A stretch of 5,690 bases of DNA, taken from contig RFHZ01000025.1 of the NCBI GenBank assembly GCA_003696125.1, forward strand, positions 1 through 5,690, given 5' to 3'. This document shows positions 1 to 5,690 of the stretch, piece after piece. The notes below the pieces were generated by a model. It had not been told where the DNA came from, made no database searches, and saw only the letters and a list, made by a program, of their open reading frames with translations. This DNA comes from Nitrospinota bacterium. Its GTDB lineage: Bacteria; Tectomicrobia; Entotheonellia; J063. The translations under genes and the position numbers were made by a program. The stretch's first letter is position 1; each line of letters starts with the position of its first letter.

Positions 1-463
1 GCTTATAGATCTGTCGCATCTTTTCACTCTGACCAATAATCCCACTGGCAGAGAAGTCTTCTACCTGGGGGAGGAGAGCAGTCGGAGGAGCAGAGGGATG
101 GGCACAGAGGGCCTTTTCGATCAGGGTATAGATGGCAGACAGGTCGAACGGTTTGACCACGTAATCGTAGGCCCCTTTCTTCATGGCATTGATGGCATTG
201 GTGACCGTGTTCTGGGCGGTCATCACCAGCACCGGAACCTGGGGACAGAGGGTACGGCACTTCTCCAGCAGGGTTAATCCGTCCAGATCGGGGAGCCGGA
301 TGTCCAGGATGATAAGAGAAAAGGGGTGGTTCTGGATCTGGAGGAGGGCTTCCTGGCCGGTGGCGGCAACGGTTACCCGGTATCCACGCTTGGGAAGGCT
401 CCGGGCAAAGATCCAGCGGATACTCTCTTCGTCGTCAACGACAAGGATATCTGCTCTACTCAT
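1..463 (-). CDS. NtrC-family sigma-54-dependent response regulator, N-terminal part (C-terminus beyond window)
   Basis: Reading on the minus strand from the ATG at 463-461 gives 154 residues with no stop before the window edge. Residues 1-120 form a receiver domain: the acidic pair is D10/D11 (ILVVDDEES), the phospho-acceptor is D54 (IILDIRLPD), the switch Thr is T82 (VLVMTAQN) and the conserved Lys is K104 (YDYVVKPFD). After a linker, residues 141-154 (GIIGQSEKMRQIYK) match the start of the AAA+ sigma-54 interaction domain. Members of this family are phosphorylated by a partner kinase, oligomerise and hydrolyse ATP to open sigma-54 RNA polymerase promoters; they normally end in a Fis-type helix-turn-helix, which would lie outside the window. 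The start follows the kinase stop by 5 bases and is preceded by a GA-rich ribosome site (GGATGAGGGGA), so the two are one operon and very likely partners. The receiver and AAA+ onset are seen directly; regulated targets are unknown. Confidence 0.93.
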   Translation of the reverse strand, partial: MSRADILVVDDEESIRWIFARSLPKRGYRVTVAATGQEALLQIQNHPFSLIILDIRLPDLDGLTLLEKCRTLCPQVPVLVMTAQNTVTNAINAMKKGAYDYVVKPFDLSAIYTLIEKALCAHPSAPPTALLPQVEDFSASGIIGQSEKMRQIYK

Positions 464-468
464 TCCCC

Positions 469-1548
469 TCATCCTTGCTTACTCAGAGGTAAATAGACCG
501 AAGCGACCGTCCCCTGTCCCGGCCGGCTTTTCAGGAGGAGGCGGCCACCGTGGTCGTTGACGATCCGGTACGAAATCACCAGTCCCAGCCCACTCCCACG
601 GCTCTTGGTCGTAAAAAGAGGGGTAAAGAGCTTGTCCTGTATCTCTTCCGGGATACCGGTCCCCTGATCGCGGATCTCGATGAGGGCAAAATGGGTAGGA
701 GCCCTGTCCGGAGCCAGGACCTGGGATTCTGCAGCCACCCTGGTCGTCAGCGTGATCACCCCCGGATGCTCCATGGCGTCCAGGCCATTCTGCAGCAGGT
801 TGAAAAAGACCTGGGTGATCCGCTCAGCATCGAGCCAGATAGGGGGTAAACTGGGATCGTAGTGCCGTTGAAAGGTGACCCCCTTCTGCCGGGCCGGGAG
901 CTGGAGGAGGAAGAGGACCCGGTCCAGGAGCTGGTGGATGTTCTGCGGTTCCCGCTTGAGGCGCTGGGGACGGGTAAGGTCGAGCAGGGTCTCGATCAGG
1001 GTATTGAGTCGCTGCGTCTCCTTGATGATGACCTCGGTATACTCCCTGAGCTCGGGGGTAGGGAGTTCTTCCTGCAAGAGCTGGGCAGCGCCACGGATGC
1101 CGAGAAGCGGGTTTTTGATCTCATGCGCCACACCGGCGGCGATGGTAGAGAAGGAGGCGAGTGCTTCGAGGCGTCGTGCTTCCGCCTCCAGTTCCCGCAT
1201 CCGGGTGCGGTCGCGGATGACAAGAATCGTGCCGATGATCTTCCCCTCACTGTCGAAGAGGGGAGAGGTGGTGAGGCTCACGGTCAGGACAGTCCCATCA
1301 CGTCTGGGCAAAAACGCTTCCCGGTTGACATAAGTCTTGCCGCTCTGGAAGGTAGAAGCAGCCTGCTGGCAAAGGAAAGGGGCCTGGGTAAAGATCTTGG
1401 CTAACGGCTGGTGTAACACTTTTGAGGCGGGAAGGCCGAGCATCTCTTCCAGAGCCGGGTTGCACACGACGATGGCAAAGGTCTCATCCACCACCATCAG
1501 CCCATCGCTCAGGCTGGTAAGGATATGTTCGGTATATCGATCTGCCAT
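469..1548 (-). CDS. NtrB-like soluble PAS sensor histidine kinase
   Basis: A 359-residue kinase with no membrane segment or signal peptide, so it should sense a cytoplasmic cue. Residues about 5-112 form a PAS domain (SLSDGLMVVDE, then VCNPALEEMLG, ending GTILVIRDRT). A short helical linker leads to the HisKA domain, with the phospho-accepting H142 in GVAHEIKNPLLG. The ATP-binding domain follows: N-box FFNLLQNGLDAM (N250, N254), G1 box DQGTGIP (294-300), F-box LFTPLFTTK (307-315) and G2 box GSGLGL (318-323). All catalytic motifs are intact. Domain order and length match the NtrB/AtoS-like kinases that pair with NtrC-type regulators, and such a regulator is encoded directly downstream. The ATG at 1548 is preceded by AAGGGG six bases upstream. 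The signal is not predictable: a nitrogen role as in true NtrB is possible, but neither glnA nor glnB is in view, so no gene symbol is given. Confidence 0.94.
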   Translation of the reverse strand: MADRYTEHILTSLSDGLMVVDETFAIVVCNPALEEMLGLPASKVLHQPLAKIFTQAPFLCQQAASTFQSGKTYVNREAFLPRRDGTVLTVSLTTSPLFDSEGKIIGTILVIRDRTRMRELEAEARRLEALASFSTIAAGVAHEIKNPLLGIRGAAQLLQEELPTPELREYTEVIIKETQRLNTLIETLLDLTRPQRLKREPQNIHQLLDRVLFLLQLPARQKGVTFQRHYDPSLPPIWLDAERITQVFFNLLQNGLDAMEHPGVITLTTRVAAESQVLAPDRAPTHFALIEIRDQGTGIPEEIQDKLFTPLFTTKSRGSGLGLVISYRIVNDHGGRLLLKSRPGQGTVASVYLPLSKQG

Positions 1549-1623
1549 CCTATGCCCCTTACTCCCCAGGATCTTCTTTCAGAGACGGGTAACCTTTCCC
1601 TCTCCACGAAAACTTCCAGCCAG

Positions 1624-1652
1624 ATGGTACCAGATTCCCCCTATCCGGTCAA
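1624..1652 (-). promoter_or_regulatory. sigma-70-type promoter of the two-component operon
   Basis: On the minus strand, TTGACC (1652-1647, five of six consensus bases) is followed by exactly 17 bases and then TACCAT (1629-1624, four of six), with an extended -10 TG at 1632-1631. Transcription would start near 1617, leaving a leader of about 70 bases before the kinase ATG at 1548. This is the best promoter-like match in the intergenic region. It is called by eye, without a matrix score. Confidence 0.55.
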
Positions 1653-1663
1653 GCGGGGATAGG
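1640..1663. repeat. 7-bp inverted repeat overlapping the -35 box, candidate operator
   Basis: CCTATCC (1640-1646) and GGATAGG (1657-1663) are perfect inverted copies separated by 10 bases. The -35 hexamer of the minus-strand promoter (1652-1647) lies within the spacer and touches the left arm. Dyads in this position are commonly bound by a regulator that blocks or aids polymerase. No U-tract follows on either strand, so it does not look like a terminator. The binding protein is unknown; autoregulation by the NtrC-type regulator is only one possibility. Confidence 0.45.
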
Positions 1664-1763
1664 CCCCATCTCCTGCGTATGATAAGCCCTGCAAAAAAAA
1701 TATTCGGCGGGGAGGGATAAGCAGAAATCTTCCCTGGAAAGCACAGCAAGTTGTGGGCAAATA

Positions 1764-1772
1764 TGGTAAAAT
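1764..1772 (+). promoter_or_regulatory. extended -10 promoter candidate for the trans-sulfuration enzyme and proS
   Basis: TGGTAAAAT (1764-1772) combines the extended -10 TG with TAAAAT, five of six consensus bases. No convincing -35 hexamer lies 16-18 bases upstream (CAGCAA at 1744-1749 is poor), which extended -10 promoters tolerate. It sits in the locally AT-rich stretch of the intergenic region, about 100 bases before the ATG at 1879. I could not fit a known riboswitch or T-box to the resulting leader (about 1779-1878). Confidence 0.4.
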
Positions 1773-1867
1773 AGACGGGAAAACGATCAACCCATGGCCG
1801 GGTTCTCTGGTACCCAGGAGGTCACTCGGGTAAGTGGGTAGGGAAACAGGTTTCAGGTACTCAGAGC

Positions 1868-1876
1868 AAGGAGGAG
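1868..1876 (+). promoter_or_regulatory. strong ribosome binding site fixing the start at 1879
   Basis: AAGGAGGAG lies 2 bases before the ATG at 1879 (the AGGAGG core is 4 bases away). A GTG at 1834 in the same frame would add 15 residues, and it has AGGAGG 12 bases upstream. Those extra residues do not look like the family, whereas translation from 1879 begins MRIETLAVHAG, the usual N-terminus of this enzyme family. Confidence 0.75.
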
Positions 1877-1878
1877 AT

Positions 1879-2997
1879 ATGCGCATCGAAACGCTGGCTG
1901 TGCATGCCGGGCATACCATCGATCCAGGAACCGGAGCGGTGACACCACCCATTCATCTTTCCACCACCTTCGAACGGGAGGCAGATGGCAGCTATCCGCG
2001 TGGCTATCTGTACATCCGGAACCGCAATCCGAACCGGGATGCCCTGGAGCAGTGTCTTGCCGCCCTGGAAGGGGGACAGGGAGCCGCCGCCTTCTCTTCC
2101 GGTTCGGCGGCAACGATGAGTGTGTTTCAAGCCCTCTCCCCGGGCGATCATCTCCTGGCCTCTGTGGATGTCTACTACGGTACCGCCCGGCTCTTACAAG
2201 AGATGTTTGTCCCCTGGGGGATCGAGGTGACCTTTGTCGACATGACCGATCCGGGGCAGGTAGAGCAGGCGCTGCGTCCCAATACCCGGCTCTTCTGGGT
2301 AGAGACCCCTTCCAACCCGCTCCTCAAGATCACCGATATCGCCCGCATCGCCCAGATAGCTCATCAGGCCGGTGCCCGCTGTGTCTGTGATAATACCTGG
2401 GCTTCTCCTATCCTGCAACGGCCACTCGATCTGGGAGCAGACCTGGTTGTCCACGCCACCACCAAGTACCTGGGGGGGCATGGAGATGTACTCGGTGGTG
2501 CGGTGATTTGCAAGGAGGAGGACGACTTCTTCCAGCGGATCCGGCAGATCCAGATCTCCGGAGGAGCGGTGCCTTCCCCCTTTGACTGCTGGCTGGTGCT
2601 ACGCGGCATCCGTACCCTGCCCTACCGGATGCGCGCCCATGCAGAAAATGCCCTTAAGGTGGCGAAATTTTTGCACCAGCATGCCCAGGTCGAAGCGGTG
2701 CATTATCCGGGACTCCCTGAACACCCGGGCCATGCCATTGCCACACGGCAGATGCGCCTGTACGGCGGCATGGCCTCCTTCCAGGTCCGCGGGGGACGGG
2801 AGCGGGCCATGGAGGTGGCGGCCAAGGTCCGGCTTTTCATCCGGGCGACCAGCCTGGGAGGACCGGAGAGCCTGATCGAGCACCGGGCGTCTATTGAAGG
2901 ACCGGGGACCCGGACCCCAGAGAACCTGTTGCGGCTCTCCATCGGTCTTGAACATCCCGATGATCTGATCGAAGATCTGGCCCAGGCCCTCGGGTAA
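1879..2997 (+). CDS. PLP-dependent Cys/Met-metabolism (trans-sulfuration) enzyme, cystathionine gamma-synthase/lyase type
   Basis: 372 residues, the usual length of cystathionine gamma-synthase, gamma- or beta-lyase and methionine gamma-lyase, and too short for typical O-acetylhomoserine sulfhydrylase (about 430). Fold type I landmarks are all present: LAVHAG near the N-terminus, the phosphate-binding Y45-x-R47 donated by the neighbouring subunit followed by NPNRDALE, the active-site Tyr in DVYYGT (Y99), D171 in CDNTWASP that pairs with the pyridine nitrogen, the Schiff-base K196 in HATTKYLGGHGDVLGG, and the substrate-carboxylate Arg R352 in LLRLSIGLE. The pattern EHRASIEGP (334-342) marks a distinct subgroup. 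In E. coli MetB and human CGL the segment before LGG reads AESLGG; here it is ATSLGG (T324), so the substrate-specificity Glu is replaced and the exact reaction (cystathionine synthesis versus C-S cleavage) is open. It acts in the cytosol in methionine/cysteine metabolism. proS follows 34 bases downstream with no visible terminator. Confidence 0.9.
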   Translation: MRIETLAVHAGHTIDPGTGAVTPPIHLSTTFEREADGSYPRGYLYIRNRNPNRDALEQCLAALEGGQGAAAFSSGSAATMSVFQALSPGDHLLASVDVYYGTARLLQEMFVPWGIEVTFVDMTDPGQVEQALRPNTRLFWVETPSNPLLKITDIARIAQIAHQAGARCVCDNTWASPILQRPLDLGADLVVHATTKYLGGHGDVLGGAVICKEEDDFFQRIRQIQISGGAVPSPFDCWLVLRGIRTLPYRMRAHAENALKVAKFLHQHAQVEAVHYPGLPEHPGHAIATRQMRLYGGMASFQVRGGRERAMEVAAKVRLFIRATSLGGPESLIEHRASIEGPGTRTPENLLRLSIGLEHPDDLIEDLAQALG

Positions 2998-3013
2998 CCA
3001 GGAAAACCCTTAG

Positions 3014-4471
<1,458 letters not shown>

Positions 4472-4496
4472 GCTATCGAATACCGAGAAAAGACCG

Positions 4497-4836
4497 ATGA
4501 GACTCCATGTCCACGTGACCGCGAAGTGGTACTGGCAGGGCACGGTTGCCTCGATCCCGCTCAGGTCCACCGGTATGAAGCTGGATGCTTAGGATTACTT
4601 CGGCTTGACCAGACAACGCTCCAGATGGTGAATGGCACGGAACAGGTTGCCCCGGTCATGGAGGCGATGATGGTGGAGATTCCCATCGCAAAGCGGTGGA
4701 GGCCTCGCTGGTCTTGGGGGATCGTGACTTGCTCAGCGTGTTAGTGCTGGAACAGACCGATTTACTTGTGGATTGCACCCGACACCAGGTCATTCCCAAT
4801 CCGGCCCATCCGGATCAACCGGTGTTTCGCGTGTAG
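4497..4836 (+). pseudogene. decayed clan AA (retroviral-like) aspartic protease gene
   Basis: No single frame spans this region, but three frames in turn give a coherent protein. Frame 1, from the ATG at 4497, begins MRLHVHVT and includes TVASIP, then stops at 4590. Frame 2 (about 4562-4692) gives QVHRYEAGCLGLLRLDQ and VAPVMEAMMVEI. Frame 3 (about 4693-4836) gives AVEASLVLGDRDLL, then LEQTDLLVDCT and IPNPAHPDQPV before a TAG stop. The last segment closely resembles the C-terminus of small (about 120-residue) bacterial retropepsin-like proteins, where LxxLDLLVD...IPNPAHPDxPV follows the hydrophobic-Gly turn. The expected catalytic D-T/S-G-A near the N-terminus is not readable: around 4526-4535 the bases only partly resemble it. 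At least two frame changes and a probable N-terminal deletion are needed. It starts 25 bases after proS on the same strand. The family call rests on remembered family patterns, not a search. Confidence 0.6.
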
Positions 4837-4841
4837 TCATG

Positions 4842-4874
4842 GGTCTCCGGGCCTGAAGAACCAGGCCCGGGACC
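4842..4874. terminator. long GC hairpin, possible terminator without U-tract
   Basis: GGTC (4842-4845) pairs with GACC (4871-4874), and CCGGGCCTG (4847-4855) pairs with CAGGCCCGG (4862-4870). The result is 13 base pairs with one bulged T (4846) and a 6-base loop AAGAAC. It stands just after the decayed protease gene and before the DUF2845-like gene, the expected place for the end of the proS transcript. There is no run of T on either side, so a classical intrinsic terminator is not supported; a Rho-dependent end or an RNA-protecting hairpin are alternatives. Confidence 0.4.
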
Positions 4875-4902
4875 GGGATGTGCGGTGTACCTCGGCCGGG
4901 TG

Positions 4903-4931
4903 TTCACCCGCGCCGGCTTACCCCTTATAGC
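4903..4931 (+). promoter_or_regulatory. weak promoter candidate for the DUF2845-like gene
   Basis: TTCACC (4903-4908) and TATAGC (4926-4931) each match four of six sigma-70 consensus bases and are separated by exactly 17 bases. Transcription would begin near 4938, about 32 bases before the ATG. Its position downstream of the hairpin supports an independent unit, but matches of this quality also arise by chance. Confidence 0.33.
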
Positions 4932-4969
4932 ATAACCGGCCGGTGAGGGCAAGAAAAAAGAGGTAGTCT

Positions 4970-5266
4970 ATGAAGACGGCACTCGTCATCCTCGTTCTGG
5001 CCAGCCTCCTGCTCGCGAGCACAGCCTGGGCCACCTGCCAGTACTGCGGCTCCCGGCTCATCTGCGAGGGGGATAGCATCGCCACTCTGCTGGAGCGCTG
5101 TGGTGCACCGCTCATGACCCGCGAGGTGGGGCTGGAGACCCGGGAGTACCTGGGGCACAAGACCACACAGGTGGTGGAGCAGTGGTTCTACCAGAATCCC
5201 TACGGGTCGATCAAGGCCTTCCGGACCTATACGATTGTAGGGGGAAAGATTGTGCGGATTGAGTAG
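4970..5266 (+). CDS. small exported DUF2845-like protein
   Basis: 98 residues. The first 21 form a signal peptide: MKTA, a hydrophobic core VILVLASLLLAS, then cleavage after A-W-A (residue 21). There is no lipobox, so the mature protein of about 77 residues should be free in the periplasm. The mature N-terminus TCQYCGSRLICEGDS followed by LLERCGAPL fits the DUF2845 pattern (CGSRLV..GDS...VL..CG.P), and the C-terminus YTIVGGKIVRIE fits its closing strand. Four cysteines (C23, C26, C32, C44) are all in the exported part and could form disulfides or bind metal. The family has no established function. The ATG is preceded by GAGG (4960-4963) with 6 bases of spacing. The reading frame is intact although decayed genes lie on both sides. 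It ends 20 bases from the end of the convergent toxin relic. Confidence 0.75.
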   Translation: MKTALVILVLASLLLASTAWATCQYCGSRLICEGDSIATLLERCGAPLMTREVGLETREYLGHKTTQVVEQWFYQNPYGSIKAFRTYTIVGGKIVRIE

Positions 5267-5286
5267 AACTGCAGTGCCAGACGGTA

Positions 5287-5583
5287 TCAGTACACCTGCA
5301 TTCTCTCTATTTCTTCTAGCACCTCAGAAAGCGTCTTCTCTTCCGATTCTCCGAGTTCTCCGCTGCGTAAATGTTTATGGTGGGGAAAGGACGATAGCCC
5401 CTTCGCTCTGGGATCAGGGGCATTATCATACCGAAAACTCCTTAAAATCAAGGAGAGAACCATCGCGAAAATCTATCCTGCCAGAAAGAAAGGCGATCTC
5501 TTGGGTTTTCTCTCTACATGGACCGTATAACTCGCCACGATGGCGCAGGCTCGGATGAGCGAGGTCAAGGGCTAAGGAGTCAT
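5287..5583 (-). pseudogene. decayed TumE/DUF6516-like toxin gene
   Basis: Three minus-strand frames join into one TumE-family protein. Segment 1 starts at the ATG 5583-5581 and includes ACAIVASYTVHVERK, but codon 4 is TAG (5574-5572). At the AAAACCC run (5509-5503) the frame shifts by one base into segment 2, which reads TQEIAFLSGRIDFRDGS and LLDFKEF. At about 5435 it jumps to segment 3 (5433-5287), which reads RYDNAP, SFPHHKHL and EKTLSEVLEEIERMQVY before a TGA stop. Intact relatives carry about 30 more residues between DFKEF and RYDNAP, so an internal deletion occurred there, perhaps across a short TTT repeat. The order GRI/LLDFxEF, then YDNAP, then FPHHKH, then a C-terminal EVLEEI helix, is characteristic of the family as I know it. 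The start overlaps the upstream antitoxin stop as ATGA. With an early stop, a frameshift and a deletion, no functional toxin can be made. Confidence 0.65.
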
Positions 5584-5690
5584 CGATACTCAATCGCGAT
5601 CTCCTCCAGGGAGTGGAGCTTCGCCTGTAGCCGCTCCAAGGTCTCCAGCTCACCTTCCTATTCTATTAGCTCCATATCGTCGATCTTCCC
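5580..5690 (-). pseudogene. C-terminal part of the cognate antitoxin, with in-frame amber codon (upstream part beyond window)
   Basis: Minus-strand reading from the window edge gives GKIDDMELIE, then TAG (5660-5658), then EGELETLERLQAKLHSLEEI and AIEYR before TGA (5582-5580). The charged, helical tail with the pattern GEhDDxxxhEWxxExExLxRL (h, hydrophobic) is what I expect of the small antitoxins paired with DUF6516-type toxins. The amber codon stands where Trp (TGG) is expected, so a single G-to-A change would explain it. The TGA overlaps the toxin ATG by two bases, the usual arrangement for a co-translated toxin-antitoxin pair. The antitoxin family is inferred mainly from its position and this short tail, and the N-terminal part is not visible. 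Confidence 0.45.

Noticed and set aside
862-1404. 180-codon plus-strand frame within the kinase gene
   Set aside because: It mirrors the HisKA and PAS coding sequence in antisense; the kinase motifs on the minus strand are complete and account for the DNA.
1834-1878. Upstream GTG start for the trans-sulfuration enzyme
   Set aside because: It has an AGGAGG 12 bases ahead, but the ATG at 1879 has a better placed ribosome site and the conserved family N-terminus begins there.
4528-4548. Sigma-54-like TGGCA and TTGC elements
   Set aside because: The spacing between the GG and GC elements is two bases too long for a -24/-12 promoter, and the site lies inside the protease relic.
5250-5558. 102-codon plus-strand frame after the DUF2845-like gene
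   Set aside because: It overlaps the DUF2845-like gene end, has no ribosome site or recognisable domain, and runs antisense to the toxin relic.
5426-5653. 75-codon minus-strand frame read as one gene
   Set aside because: Its N-terminal half is an out-of-frame reading of the antitoxin tail and toxin start; only its C-terminal part (from about 5505) is genuine, as the middle segment of the broken toxin.

Overview
The window comes from a moderately GC-rich, probably Gram-negative bacterium. It carries an NtrC-type (sigma-54 activator) response regulator with a soluble PAS histidine kinase, a prolyl-tRNA synthetase of the shorter type 3 form, and a small exported DUF2845-like protein. That mix, plus relics of a retropepsin-like gene and a TumE-type toxin-antitoxin pair, would fit Desulfobacterota, Nitrospirota, Methylomirabilota (NC10) or a similar environmental lineage. 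No single feature settles the phylum.

Left part (1-1548, minus strand): a two-gene two-component operon. The kinase is read first (1548 to 469), and the response regulator follows 5 bases after its stop (463 to the window edge, where it is cut off at the start of its AAA+ domain). A good sigma-70-type promoter for this operon lies at 1652-1624. Its -35 box sits inside a 7-bp inverted repeat that looks like an operator.

Middle part (1549-4471): a divergently transcribed unit on the plus strand. It has a 330-bp intergenic region with an extended -10 promoter candidate, then a PLP-dependent Cys/Met-metabolism (trans-sulfuration family) enzyme, then proS 34 bases downstream. No terminator is visible between the two genes, so they are probably co-transcribed: one enzyme of sulfur amino acid metabolism and one of translation.

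Right part (4472-5690): a decayed accessory zone. Right after proS are the remains of a clan AA (retroviral-like) aspartic protease gene, split over three frames. A strong hairpin without a U-tract follows, then an intact small exported DUF2845-like gene with its own candidate promoter. The window ends on the minus strand with a broken toxin-antitoxin pair. The antitoxin tail has an amber codon where a Trp is expected. It overlaps by ATGA with a TumE/DUF6516-like toxin gene that carries an early amber codon, a one-base frameshift and an internal deletion.

I see no tRNA, rRNA, CRISPR array or insertion sequence. The most notable content is the pair of unannotatable relics, which ordinary ORF calling would miss or miscall, and the operator-like repeat over the two-component promoter.
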